This document shows, in pieces, positions 1 to 9,384 of a DNA stretch of 40,057 bases. Below the pieces are notes generated by a model. It saw nothing but the letters and a program-made list of their open reading frames with translations, was not told where the DNA came from and ran no database searches. How positions within the stretch are numbered: position 1 is the first letter of the stretch; each line of letters starts with the position of its first letter. The translations under genes and the position numbers were made by a program. Source of the stretch: Stereum hirsutum FP-91666 SS1 (taxonomy: Eukaryota > Basidiomycota > Agaricomycetes > Russulales > Stereaceae); the NCBI RefSeq assembly GCF_000264905.1, contig NW_006763163.1, positions 1 to 40,057 on the forward strand, written 5' to 3'.

Positions 1-17
1 ACAACATGTGCAGAACA

Positions 18-209
18 GCCTCCAAGCAAATATGGAGCTGGTGAGAATAGGCTCCAGGCAATTGGCAACTTCTTTGAAAGTGCCTCCAGACAATGAGCGA
101 CTTGCTCGAAATTGCCTCCAGGAAAAGCGCGACTTGTGGGAGAATGCCTCCAAGCAGGGATCAACCTGTGACGAATTGTCTCCAGGCAGATTGGAGCATA
201 TGCAAATAA
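18..209. repeat. Degenerate 32-bp tandem repeat (minisatellite), 6 copies
   Basis: The block GCCTCCARGCA or a close variant starts at 18, 50, 82, 114, 146 and 178, which is an exact 32-bp period six times over. The rest of each unit is diverged; units three and four also share GCGACTTG. The array may continue left of the window. Only the 10-12 base core is conserved, so this is an old minisatellite and not a CRISPR array. Confidence 0.8.
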
Positions 210-290
210 ATGACATTGTTTTTTGGGTATTTACAAGATGTGTACAAAACGGCTGGAGGCATCCTTCAAAGGGGAGGGGACATGAATTGC

Positions 291-370
291 CTGGAGGCGT
301 GGCCGGATTCCTCCAGGCGTGGCCGGGTTCCTCCAGGCATGGCCGGGTGCCTCCAGGCGGCGCCGGACTC
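291..370. repeat. 20-bp tandem repeat, 4 copies, same core as the 32-bp array
   Basis: Four contiguous 20-bp units start at 291, 311, 331 and 351. Each has the form CTCCAGGCRTGGCCGGRTTC with few substitutions; the first has CTGGAGGC in place of CTCCAGGC. The core is the same CCTCCAGGC motif that organises the 32-bp array 80 bp to the left, but the period differs. Confidence 0.8.
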
Positions 371-491
371 GCCGGACGGGTTGGTCACAGTTCCTGGTCC
401 CTAAAGGGTACCAGGTTCTTGTAGGTAGTGTCGAAAAACTGGAAAATTTCCTTTCTCGGCGTAGAATCAAGCGCCATCGGATTCAGAGGAA

Positions 492-518
492 ACGTTGCTT
501 TCCTGAGGAAAGCAACGT
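492..518. repeat. Perfect 12-bp inverted repeat (hairpin, 3-nt loop)
   Basis: ACGTTGCTTTCC (492-503) and GGAAAGCAACGT (507-518) are exact reverse complements separated by TGA. The hairpin lies about 1 kb upstream of the Helitron reading frame. It could be a subterminal element structure or a regulatory dyad. Another palindrome, GAACGTTC, follows about 20 bases downstream. Confidence 0.7.
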
Positions 519-1461
519 CACGTGCGTTAAGAAGATCGAAGAACGTTCCGGAATATTCAATCACGTGCACATTCTCGTGCCTTCGTTTATTGTTGAACGT
601 CGGCGGACTGGCGGACTCATGGAGAAATTGGTTTCCTTTAAAGCCCCTGTCGCTAATTGTGTACTTCCCACAGTCTTCGTTCACAATGGAGCCTACTCTT
701 TCACTTTTCGATTCACACGCGCGCTCAACATTTTCATCTGATTCTATGGTTCCTCTCAAACGTCAGCACCCTCGTATACGCTATGGACGGAGAGTTCGGC
801 GTCGCAAAGACCTACTCCGGATCGAGGCTCTAGCTGTGTGCGATTGCTCGTCTGGTTCGTCCTGTTATTTTACGAATTTTATTTCGTCTTCATCTGTATC
901 GTAGGTTGTTCTTCTCTGCCCTCTCTACCCACTGAATATCCGGCTCTTCTCCTGGAGGAGAAAGACTGCGTGGGCGTTGCTTCTGGCCGTTGGTTGTGCC
1001 CGACATGTGGTTGGATATGTTTGTCTTACTGTGTTGATCGTGGCTCACAATCTACTAGGAGCTATCACCGAACATCATCCCTCCCACGAGGAGTTTTTGA
1101 GTCAATCATCCACACCTGCAGTCGGTGCCATTGACACGCCGGAAACCAGTGAAAGTAAGTGTTTGCGTTATTTCTGGTGTACAGGTATTTACAGTACCTC
1201 CGTATTATACAGTCTACTTTGCGAGTGGTCGAGGCGATGTAGCTACGACGCCCGAGGAGCGTATGTTTTCATCGTACTTATTGCTCTTCGTAGCTTCCCT
1301 TTTCATCTACGTGATGTGTAGCGCACCTCTTCCGTCTCCGGGGCGGCAGAGGGAGTACAATCTTCCACGATGAGGAAGATAGCTTCCACTGCGCTGTCCT
1401 CGTTAGTGACGAAGAGATTTACCAGGCTCCCGAGTCCACGAATCTGATCTCACCGTCGCGT
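519..1461. other. Helitron 5' flank; no gene firmly supported
   Basis: Short frames in this stretch show possible splice sites, for example GTAAGT at 1154 and a GTTCGT...TAG candidate at about 855-904, but no chain of exons could be joined convincingly to the Helitron frame. The Helitron frame itself is open from 1315, after a TGA at 1312-1314. Two CACGTG palindromes occur at about 519-524 and 562-567. The Helitron 5' terminus was not recognised. Confidence 0.4.
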
Positions 1462-1497
1462 TTGACGAGTTTTCACGAGTTCGTTGCGTTAGGCACC

Positions 1498-4356
1498 ATG
1501 GCCGAAGTTCGTGCTGTCCGTTCAGGTCGTTCGGGTCGTTACGTTGCCGTCCATGTACCAAACCTCCATACCCTTGTCTCTCAATGTTCGTTCTTCACCC
1601 GTGCTCAGTTGCAGTGTATCGCAATGGCCCATCATCTACGATCTCGTCGGAATGACACAAAGGAAGTGCTTTACCGCTCTCTTGGAACTCACGCTTGTCA
1701 TTCGTTATGTGATGCGCATTATTTTTTGTTCCACATTCTGTCTACTGAACGTATCGTAAGGTACGACCACTTCTCTCAGCACGCACAAATATTTGAGTCT
1801 TTACGCGAGAATGAGGTCAGTTCGAGCGCAGAGGATGCCTTTCCACGGGTGTCAGTGCCCCCAGGAGAGCACATAGCCCCACTGCAGACCGTTTTTTCGA
1901 TCAATCAAGCTGCTGAAAATCTTGAGTTTCCTACGGGTGACAATCATCTCCCGTATGAACAATTCCCCGAGTTCTGTTCTGAGGATGCGAAGTTGGATAT
2001 TATACGTGAGTTCCAAGAGAACATGGATGTTGCGAAATATGTGTATGATGCATGTGCGGTTTGTGGCCAAAAGAAGTTTCCTTGCGATTTGACCATAGTA
2101 GATGCCGGTGAACTTGATCTCTGTCTTCTGAGGAATGACAATATACCATGTCATATCTGGCCGGATAACTATGATTTTGATGCTTACGATCGAGCATTTC
2201 TTTCTCCCGCCGGTATGCAGGATACTGGCCGTGTGTCTGATATTTCTATCTGTCATGGTTGTTTAGGCTTAATGAAGAAAGGTAAGCAACCCCCGGATGC
2301 CATCGCAAATTACCAGTATTATGGGTATGACCGTCTTCCGACCGCCGTGGCGAATGCTTTCAGGCACGCAACTATGCATGAGAAACTCCTTGTTGCGGCG
2401 TGTTCTGCTACAAATATCTCTCACATCATATCTGAAGATAGGGGCGGAATACCTGGTGCCCCACAGAGATACTGCCAAAATAATGTGGCGATCATTCCGC
2501 AGGATGTCGGAACTTTATGTCGCCTTTTGCCTCCATCCAGAGAAGATATAAACTTCACGATGTGTGTCCTTTTCGTGGGCAAAAAAGGACGACCTAAAAT
2601 GGACACGATTAGGTCAATGGAACCATTGCTAGTTTCCAAACGTCGTGTCGAAATCATGTTACGTTTTTTGGTGGAAAATAACCCTCATTATCGCGATGCA
2701 AGTGTTTCTTTCAGCCGTCGTAACTTAGATCTTTTATGTTCTGGTCCTGGTTTTTTGCCTGGAGAAGATATAGGTATCCCGTCGACCTTAGAGATACAAT
2801 ATTTGCCCTATGGGGATTCTGCAGCTGAAGCTGTCAATAGTGGATATGATGCAGAGGAGCGTGGGGACTTTTTGATACCGGAAGATGAGTCGTACACTGA
2901 GATTACTGGCTTTTCGAACACGGTGTCAGCAGGTAACGGGCACCAATCTTCTAAGGTTCGTGCCCTGCAGTGGGTTTTGGATCACAAGCCGTACGTGAGT
3001 GTGCAACCAGGATCTAAGCTGTTTCCCGACCGAGACCCACGTATGTTGACCTTCGTCTTTCCGCATCTTGACCCGTGGGGTATAGGTGGTTTCAATCACA
3101 CATCGCGTTCTGGGGATGCTATTATATCGATGCAGCACCAGACTCGTAATTTATTGATGCAATATGATAGTCCGTTTGAACGTGATCCCAACTTTGCGTA
3201 CGTGTGCTGGAATGCCGTTCAGAAGCTGGAAGCCGCACGCAGTCTGCAGTTCCGGACACAGGCTTCAAATCTTGCGTATCTGGCTGACGAGATCAATGAG
3301 CACAAGGACATCATTGAAGACATGAACGACCGGTGGATGCGAGATGACAAGTGCACTCCTACTTCTAGAGGTGAGCGACGTGTAGCCGCTATTCTTGCTA
3401 AGCTCCGTCTGGTCGCGAAGGACCTGAAAGGCTCGAATGGTCGCCGTATCGCTCTTCGAAATCAGATCCGGGGTTTGTTGAAAGCTAATGGTTGTCCTGC
3501 TCTCTTCCTGACTCTCAACCCTGCTGATATTCATCATAAATTGATGCATATCCTTTCCGGTCGAAGTGAATCGACTTTTGAGGACATGGATAAATTTCAT
3601 CGAGCCAAGAATGTCGCTCAGCATCCAGCGGCTGCCGCAATCTTCTTTGACGTCATGATCAAAGCATTCAACGATTACATTCTGAGATACGGTAGAAAAG
3701 AACCTGGCCTATTTGGTACTTGTGATGCTTACTTTGGCACAGTCGAGGCACAAGGTCGGGGTACTCTTCATTGTCATATGCTCATATGGATTAAAGGCAA
3801 TCCCAATCCTCAGGCGTTGAGAGATCGAATGGCTACGGACGAAGCTTTCAAGAATGCGATGTTCGGATGGCTCGAGTCCATTATCAAATGTGAATTGCCT
3901 GGTATGGAGGCTATAATGGGTGGTGAGCAACCTGGACCGTGGCCAAAGCCTACGCTTGATTACGATACGCGTGCAACCGATGCTCCTTTCCTTGAAGAAT
4001 ATCTGTCTGAGGAAGATCGTGAGAGGTTCGAGCTTAGCTTCAAACACTTCGTAAATGACCTTGCCGTAGCTTGTAACTGGCACGAGCATAAAGCTACGTG
4101 TTGGAAATACCTCAGTGATGGCGAGCCTCATGACGATGCTCATTGCCGGATGAGGGTCGATGGTAGTACTCGTGGGTTCACCGAGTTGGATGAGGAGACT
4201 TCTTCTATTCTCTTGCGAAGGTTACACCCGTGGATCAACAACTATAACGACCTCGTATTATTTCTGATGAAATGTAATATGGATGTTAAGTACATCGGTT
4301 CCGGTCAAGCTGCAAAGGCATTGGTGTACTATGTAACAGATTATGTTACAAAATGA
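1498..4356 (+). CDS. Helitron Rep half (DUF6570 + Helitron_like_N, HUH/Y2 nickase)
   Basis: This part would nick and join single strands during rolling-circle transposition in the nucleus. The first ATG, at 1498, sits in an excellent context (ACCATGG), though the frame is open further upstream. Numbered from that ATG, a Cys-containing segment (CAVCGQ, then CHGC) near residues 185-250 matches the DUF6570 style. The HUH motif HCH falls at about 758-760 in GRGTLHCHMLIW. The tyrosine motif YYVTDY is at about 944-949. The frame then stops at TGA (4354-4356), four codons after the last tyrosine, while the helicase continues in the same frame 3' of it. The stop may be a nonsense mutation, or the two halves may be read separately or by readthrough. 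The base after the TGA is T, which is not the leaky UGA-C context. Confidence 0.85.
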   Translation: MAEVRAVRSGRSGRYVAVHVPNLHTLVSQCSFFTRAQLQCIAMAHHLRSRRNDTKEVLYRSLGTHACHSLCDAHYFLFHILSTERIVRYDHFSQHAQIFESLRENEVSSSAEDAFPRVSVPPGEHIAPLQTVFSINQAAENLEFPTGDNHLPYEQFPEFCSEDAKLDIIREFQENMDVAKYVYDACAVCGQKKFPCDLTIVDAGELDLCLLRNDNIPCHIWPDNYDFDAYDRAFLSPAGMQDTGRVSDISICHGCLGLMKKGKQPPDAIANYQYYGYDRLPTAVANAFRHATMHEKLLVAACSATNISHIISEDRGGIPGAPQRYCQNNVAIIPQDVGTLCRLLPPSREDINFTMCVLFVGKKGRPKMDTIRSMEPLLVSKRRVEIMLRFLVENNPHYRDASVSFSRRNLDLLCSGPGFLPGEDIGIPSTLEIQYLPYGDSAAEAVNSGYDAEERGDFLIPEDESYTEITGFSNTVSAGNGHQSSKVRALQWVLDHKPYVSVQPGSKLFPDRDPRMLTFVFPHLDPWGIGGFNHTSRSGDAIISMQHQTRNLLMQYDSPFERDPNFAYVCWNAVQKLEAARSLQFRTQASNLAYLADEINEHKDIIEDMNDRWMRDDKCTPTSRGERRVAAILAKLRLVAKDLKGSNGRRIALRNQIRGLLKANGCPALFLTLNPADIHHKLMHILSGRSESTFEDMDKFHRAKNVAQHPAAAAIFFDVMIKAFNDYILRYGRKEPGLFGTCDAYFGTVEAQGRGTLHCHMLIWIKGNPNPQALRDRMATDEAFKNAMFGWLESIIKCELPGMEAIMGGEQPGPWPKPTLDYDTRATDAPFLEEYLSEEDRERFELSFKHFVNDLAVACNWHEHKATCWKYLSDGEPHDDAHCRMRVDGSTRGFTELDEETSSILLRRLHPWINNYNDLVLFLMKCNMDVKYIGSGQAAKALVYYVTDYVTK

Positions 4357-4386
4357 TCACTGCCATTACACCTCGGCCTCCAGTCT

Positions 4387-7353
4387 TTGTGCTGGGCCAT
4401 CAGGCAAAACGAGGCAAAATACCACGGACAGGTGACAGTGGACGCAGATGCTATGAAGCGCAGTTTGATGGTCAAAGTAGTCAATGCGATGATGGGTCGC
4501 CAGGAGATATCTCATCAGCAAGTCATGAGTTATCTGGTGGGAGGTGGCGATAGCTACAGTAGTCATACTTTCCGCACACTGTATTGGGGCGAGTTTGACC
4601 GGTACTTCAAGTCTAAAGGTCACCCAGACGCCGAAGGTATGAATAATCAAGACGATGGTACTAGATATGTACCGGATTTGGTAGACCACGGACTTCCATC
4701 TGTGGAGATTGTCGATGATTTAGATGAAGTCGATGTGACAGTGACCACTCAAGGCGCACCATTCTCAATAATAAATAGAGCGGAAGAAGTCACTGCAACA
4801 TTTACGAAGGACGGTGTTGTTCAACGTAGCCTGGTCGCCGATTATACGCTGCGTAGCTCCAAGCCCGTTTTTGACACCATGGCTTTATGGGACTTTATAG
4901 CTACGACCGAGATAGAACCTCGTAAGAGGTCTAGCAAAATATTCAACGCCCGCGTCGCGAGGGGAGAAATGTTGAATGATAGCCATCCCTTATATAGGAC
5001 TCATGTAAATAAGTTGAATATCGGTCAACGTGTGGTTCCGGTGCTCATTGGGCCACAGTTACCTCGTAAAGATACCAGTGAGTCACAGACTGAAAATTGG
5101 TGTCGTCTAATGCTCATGTTGTTCAAGCCATGGCGAGACCCGAGCGACCTTCGTGACGTTGGTCAGTCTTGGAAGTCTGCGTTTGAGGGCCATGCGTTTG
5201 CACCCCATTTAGCAAACGTGATAGGAAATATGAATATCGAGCAGGAGTGCAAGGATGCAAGACAAGCATATGATGCTGCTAGACGCGCTCGAAAGGTTGC
5301 TCCTTTGATCCAAAGTTCAGAATTGGCTTACCAGATTGGCGACAACAGTGATCTATTCGAACTTGCCGTGAAGAACGACGAAAGGTTTGATATGACATTG
5401 CTAAAAGGTAATATTGACGATGACCCCCTGTTACGGGTTAATGATAGAATTCTTCATGCCGACACTAGGGTAAAAGAAACATTGAGAAATATGGAAGATG
5501 CTGGGGTATTGACAGCACCTTTGGATGGAGGGCAGAATTGTCGTCTACTCGATGGTTCTTGTTATCCTACGGAACGCGTGAGTGAACAGAAGATTCTTAT
5601 GGAGATGTACGGAAAGAACAAAAGGCCTGTTGCGCCGGTTCGAGACGAATCTAGTACGGAAGCAGAAAGGAGGGCATACGGTGAATATGATCCACGAACC
5701 TTTATTGATCAACTGCAAGGTGAGAGAGCACGCCCGCCGCCGCTTCCACCCATAGAAGGAGAGTCCCCCGAAAGCGCATATCGAAGAGCTGCTGATGCAG
5801 TCATCGAGGCCGTTTTGAAAGACCTGAATATTAGCGACAACCTAGAACAAGAGGCGGCTGTTCGTATTGTAGGAGAGCATCTTCTGCGGGGCTCGGCTGA
5901 ACAGTTGGTGATGTATGTTGGTGGGGAAGGCGGTACAGGCAAAAGTCATGTCGTGAGAGCTATTGTGGATTTATTTACTCGCTGTCAAGTTCGTTCACGG
6001 ATTCTTCTCAGTGCACCTACCGGAATTGCTTCAGTCTTGATCAGTGGATATACCATACATGCCCTTACTTTTCTCCCAAAGGCAGAAAATCAACGTGTGG
6101 ACTGGGAGGCGTTGACAAATATTTGGAAAGACGTAGACTATTTGATCATCGATGAGGTGTCTATGATCGGGGCTATTTTTCTTGCTCATGTCAATGAACG
6201 TCTCAGAGCAGCCAGAGGGTGGAAGGATAAGCATTCTGACAAACCGTTTGGTGGTGTAAATATGATATTTTTGGGCGATTTCGGACAGCTGATGCCTGTA
6301 TCCCAATCTTCGCTCTTTGCGCGTGAATTAGTGCGTCAGATAAAGCAGAACCAAGGCCAGAGTATTTCCGGACAAACATCAATGTATGGAGCATATTTAT
6401 GGCGCCAGTTGAATAGAGTCGTAGGGTTGAAGAAAAACTGGCGACATTCCGCTGATCCTGAATATGCCGCCATGCTGTCTCGGATACGTCGTGGCCAAGG
6501 ACGATGCAAGCGTGGTCCTGATCAGTCGCGCTCGGATTATGAGATTCTACTTGATAGACAGCTGAATGTTTTAAAGCATAAGGCAAACAAGAATGGTACT
6601 GACCTGTCTCGATTTCGCGATTGCCCTATCATTGTGGCAGAGAAGACGCTTCGGGACGCCATTAATGTCAAAATAGCAACCACTAAGGCATTAGCTGCCG
6701 GAAAGCCTCTGCATTACTTTGTAGCCATAGACAAACGAAACGGGAAGCGTTTCGTAGGAATGAAGCGCGAGAAAATGTTGATGCTTCGCTCTAGTTTGAC
6801 ACATGATTCGCTTGGTCAGTTGCCTCTATTTGAAGGAATGAAAGTCATGATAACGGACAATATTGATATTGGACATAAAACTGTCAATGGAGCGGAAGGG
6901 GTGGTTCAGCATGTTAAATGGGATGACATGGAAGACGGTACCAAAGTTGCGAGATGTGTGTATGTGCATGTTCCGGGCAGTGGTGCAAAACTTAAGGATA
7001 TACCGCCAGACGTGGTTCCGATATTTCCCACAAGGAGGTCGGTCGACTATATTGCACCTGACAAGAAGAAGTTCTCGTTCAGCCGTTGGCAAATTCCCCT
7101 CTTACCTGCGTACGCCTATACAGATTACAAGGCCCAAGGTAGGTCATTGGATACCGTGATCATCGACTTAGCTGGATGCCGAACCGCTCAGAGCGCCTAC
7201 GTGATGTTGTCGCGTGTGAAGACGTTGGAAGGATTGGCCATCTTGAGATGGTTCCCCACCATTAAAGTCGCAAAACCTCTACAGCACGATCTTCGAGAAG
7301 AGATGGACAGGCTAGAGCGCCTGTCCGAAGAGACACTTCGATCATTTTTGTAA
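4387..7353 (+). CDS. Helitron helicase half (Pif1-like SF1B helicase)
   Basis: This is the C-terminal half of the Helitron protein and would unwind DNA 5'-3' during transposition. It is in the same frame as the Rep half, and sense codons begin immediately after the TGA at 4354-4356. Visible motifs are Walker A GEGGTGKS (about 5923-5946), motif Ia SAPTGIAS, Walker B LIIDEVS (about 6142-6162), motif III GDFGQLMPV (about 6274-6300), an LKKNWRH segment typical of Pif1/Helitron enzymes, motif V YKAQGRS (about 7123-7143) and motif VI AYVMLSRV (about 7195-7218). No further stop or frameshift was seen, so the ATPase appears complete. The listed start is where the frame is conveniently opened by a TTG; no good independent ATG lies next to the stop, which argues for a broken single gene. 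Confidence 0.85.
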   Translation: MCWAIRQNEAKYHGQVTVDADAMKRSLMVKVVNAMMGRQEISHQQVMSYLVGGGDSYSSHTFRTLYWGEFDRYFKSKGHPDAEGMNNQDDGTRYVPDLVDHGLPSVEIVDDLDEVDVTVTTQGAPFSIINRAEEVTATFTKDGVVQRSLVADYTLRSSKPVFDTMALWDFIATTEIEPRKRSSKIFNARVARGEMLNDSHPLYRTHVNKLNIGQRVVPVLIGPQLPRKDTSESQTENWCRLMLMLFKPWRDPSDLRDVGQSWKSAFEGHAFAPHLANVIGNMNIEQECKDARQAYDAARRARKVAPLIQSSELAYQIGDNSDLFELAVKNDERFDMTLLKGNIDDDPLLRVNDRILHADTRVKETLRNMEDAGVLTAPLDGGQNCRLLDGSCYPTERVSEQKILMEMYGKNKRPVAPVRDESSTEAERRAYGEYDPRTFIDQLQGERARPPPLPPIEGESPESAYRRAADAVIEAVLKDLNISDNLEQEAAVRIVGEHLLRGSAEQLVMYVGGEGGTGKSHVVRAIVDLFTRCQVRSRILLSAPTGIASVLISGYTIHALTFLPKAENQRVDWEALTNIWKDVDYLIIDEVSMIGAIFLAHVNERLRAARGWKDKHSDKPFGGVNMIFLGDFGQLMPVSQSSLFARELVRQIKQNQGQSISGQTSMYGAYLWRQLNRVVGLKKNWRHSADPEYAAMLSRIRRGQGRCKRGPDQSRSDYEILLDRQLNVLKHKANKNGTDLSRFRDCPIIVAEKTLRDAINVKIATTKALAAGKPLHYFVAIDKRNGKRFVGMKREKMLMLRSSLTHDSLGQLPLFEGMKVMITDNIDIGHKTVNGAEGVVQHVKWDDMEDGTKVARCVYVHVPGSGAKLKDIPPDVVPIFPTRRSVDYIAPDKKKFSFSRWQIPLLPAYAYTDYKAQGRSLDTVIIDLAGCRTAQSAYVMLSRVKTLEGLAILRWFPTIKVAKPLQHDLREEMDRLERLSEETLRSFL

Positions 7354-8215
7354 CTCCGACTATCTTATCTATTGCCACACGCCACAAATTCGGCAGAAAG
7401 TCGGATTGGGAATTCTGGACTCTGTGGTGGTGTGAATACAAGGACACCACTTCGAATCTTGATTTAATATCATAGTCACACCGATAGCGTAGACCAGGAA
7501 TTGTGAGGCCCTCTTGAGTGTCTGTTAAAGTTTGTTACTGACTATGCTAACTTGAGCTCCTAAACTGCGAAGCGATTAGTTTCTTCGAGGGAGGACATGC
7601 TGAATGTTCGGTACGGTAACTCCGGGTCCCGAGTTCTTGGTAGTATCCTTGACATTCTGAAGTTCACCTGGGTATATGCCTATCGTGTTTGATTATCAGG
7701 ATAGGATGTCTGAAGGAGAGTGCTCTCATGTCCTCGACCTTGAAGGCAAAGTCATTGAAGACAGGCCCGAGGCCCACTTTCCTGAATAAGTGGTAGCAAA
7801 AGCCTCAGCCTTTTCGCCCTAAAGCTGGAAAAGTAAAGTCGAACAATATATGCATAATTCTCTTTCTGATTTTATTTTTGGGTGTGTGGATCACTGGACG
7901 GATACCCACATCATAACCAAATAGGCAATAAGTACGTACTTCAGATAGCCGTCAACCATATAAAGCCAAGACTTATCAAATCACATTTACGTGCGCCGGC
8001 GCCCGAACATACAGAACATCCTGGCCAGCCAGAAAAAACGCAGCAAATCTGTGGTTGCTCTGGAAGCAGTTGTCAAGCGCTCTCATCCCCTCCGTTCGAT
8101 AATCTTTTCTAAGCCCCCCCTTTGTTCACCAAATTTTCCCAACCAATTATAACCACAGGTGAGAGTCTGAGGATGGGGCGCCCGCGCATATCTAGAGACT
8201 CATTGTTAGCGTAGT
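7354..8215. other. Helitron 3' flank / intergenic, no supported gene
   Basis: No frame here looks coding. Weak hairpins are present, for example GTGGTGT (7427-7433) with ACACCAC (7444-7450). A GC-rich GGGGCGCCCGCGC stretch at about 8175-8187 is followed by ATATCTAG. The Helitron 3' end should lie in this interval, but the required hairpin plus CTRR signature is not clear. Confidence 0.4.
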
Positions 8216-8223
8216 TATATATA
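8216..8223 (+). promoter_or_regulatory. TATA-like element upstream of the 8243 ORF
   Basis: TATATATA lies 20 bases upstream of the ATG at 8243. The spacing is short for a TATA box relative to the start codon, so transcription may begin very close to, or just inside, the reading frame. Confidence 0.35.
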
Positions 8224-8242
8224 CCTTGCATTCACCATATTC

Positions 8243-8971
8243 ATGCCTCCACATCGACTCCCCCGCCTCCCAAGTCTAGAGGCCCATCTCCTACTGGGTC
8301 CAAAGTCATTCTTTGACATGAAACACCCCGTGGTCACCATCTGGCGCCACGTCCTTGCCGATGAGAACCCCGACCTCCAGTTTCACTTTATCATTCAACC
8401 GGACCCACTCCGCCTAGGAAGTGGAACCCGACCTGGCGTCGCGGAGAACTACGACACATTCATCTTCCATCACAACACCAGATACCGCCTGGCGATCGGA
8501 AGATGGCTCTTTACCGTCCGTGGTCGCCTCACTCTCCTTGCTTTCATCTATCCATGCTCCCCCAAACCGTCTCTCGATGCCACCTTCGGCACCATCACGG
8601 TCCCCTCGACCTCTGTGGTTTACAATGCCTTCCTCGAAGGACGAGCACCTACACCCTCACTCCCCATTCCAAATCTTCCTTACCCGGAGATATGGCAACC
8701 GATACCCCGCTGGCTCAGAGCTGAGTCACTGCTCACCTTCCCAGAATTCGAACCAGTTGAGCTCCCAACTGGCTACAAGGCGCCTTACACCAAGGTAAAA
8801 ATCCTTAGCCAATACTGGTTGTTAGCTATTGACGAGGAGGGAATTCCTTACCTGACGGATACAAACTATGAGATCAAGGCGAAGATAGAGGGATGGGAGA
8901 GGATAGAGTTGATGACAAAGGAACGGGCAAAGGAGATGGAGTGGACGTTGAGGATAGTGAGTGGACGTTGA
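8243..8971 (+). CDS. Intronless orphan protein (242 aa), probably truncated by a 20-bp duplication
   Basis: The product is not recognised. The ATG follows a C-rich leader (TTCATGCC), and the frame is open for 242 codons without an intron, unusual in this window. It is rich in Pro and aromatic residues (for example FHFIIQPDPLRLGSG, then RYRLAIGRWLF at about 86-96) and ends in a charged helix-like stretch (EIKAKIEGWERIELMTKERAKEMEW). No signal peptide or clear transmembrane segment is evident. The last codons fall inside a 20-bp direct duplication (8941-8980). Without one copy, the frame would run on to 9384, giving about 373 aa. The present C-terminus may therefore be a mutational accident. 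It could equally be a cargo fragment near the Helitron. Confidence 0.55.
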   Translation: MPPHRLPRLPSLEAHLLLGPKSFFDMKHPVVTIWRHVLADENPDLQFHFIIQPDPLRLGSGTRPGVAENYDTFIFHHNTRYRLAIGRWLFTVRGRLTLLAFIYPCSPKPSLDATFGTITVPSTSVVYNAFLEGRAPTPSLPIPNLPYPEIWQPIPRWLRAESLLTFPEFEPVELPTGYKAPYTKVKILSQYWLLAIDEEGIPYLTDTNYEIKAKIEGWERIELMTKERAKEMEWTLRIVSGR

Positions 8972-8980
8972 GGGTAGTGA
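8941..8980. repeat. 20-bp direct tandem duplication (19/20 identical)
   Basis: Units 8941-8960 and 8961-8980 both read GTGGACGTTGAGGRTAGTGA and differ at one base. Twenty is not a multiple of three, so the duplication shifts the frame of the ORF that begins at 8243. Identity is high, so the event looks recent. Confidence 0.85.
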
Positions 8981-9384
8981 GCGATTTCATCTTCTGCGGA
9001 TTCGATGTACCCACATGCTCCCCATATCCTCGGATCATCATAGCATTCATCCTGTCCGTGACCCAGTCTTCCGAGTACATTACTCTCATTTCCCTTTCGG
9101 ACTTTCCGTGCGTTCAAATTGCTCAGACCAATCACGCTTCCATACATACCCTTTCTTGGACCGTCAGCGATGAAATTGTTGTCCCATTTGGGTTTGAAGA
9201 GCAATTATCTATTTACGTTCCTTTGCACGATCCGTTTTGGTATCACCTTTTGACCCGTGAATATGAAGAAGTTGATATCGAGATCTTGTGGGGCTCTTGT
9301 GATGTTCAGTGTATGTTTGAAGTACAGTCTACGAACTGGGAAGATCTTCTCTTCTTCATAGTACCGTCCTCGAATGTTTCTTGA
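8961..9384 (+). pseudogene. Out-of-frame continuation of the 8243 ORF
   Basis: From the second repeat unit the +1 frame is open to TGA at 9382-9384, about 140 codons. Skipping exactly one 20-bp unit joins it to the upstream 8243 frame. The segment includes EWTLRVVSDFIFCGFDVP at its start and an acidic aromatic part (REYEEVDIEILWG). It has no start codon or splice junction of its own that I can support. It may be the lost C-terminal part of the upstream protein. The reverse strand is also partly open here, so coding status is uncertain. Confidence 0.4.

Larger units (their letters stand above)
1315..7353 (+). mobile_element. Helitron (rolling-circle transposon), coding core
   Basis: One long frame encodes, in order, a DUF6570-like N-terminal region, a Helitron_like_N/Rep domain with HUH and two-tyrosine motifs, and a Pif1-type SF1 helicase. 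This is the diagnostic domain order of fungal Helitrons. The frame stays open from 1315 to 7353 except for one TGA at 4354-4356. The true ends (5' TC, 3' hairpin plus CTRR) could not be placed. A CTAG at 8191, downstream of a GC-rich stretch, is a weak candidate for the 3' end. The element looks nearly intact and therefore young. Confidence 0.9.

Noticed and set aside
18..209. CRISPR-like array
   Set aside because: The spacing is regular, but only about 10 bases are conserved per unit and the remainder is diverged between units, with no cas genes and a eukaryotic context. It is a minisatellite.
4324..4380. Intron removing the Helitron TGA
   Set aside because: The only GT...AG pairs that span the stop would delete the catalytic tyrosines, so splicing is not a sensible explanation.
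8170..8195. Helitron 3' terminus at GC-rich stretch plus CTAG
   Set aside because: The stem is only a zero-loop GGGCGCCC palindrome or 4 bp, not the usual hairpin, and no 5' partner boundary was found; left unassigned.
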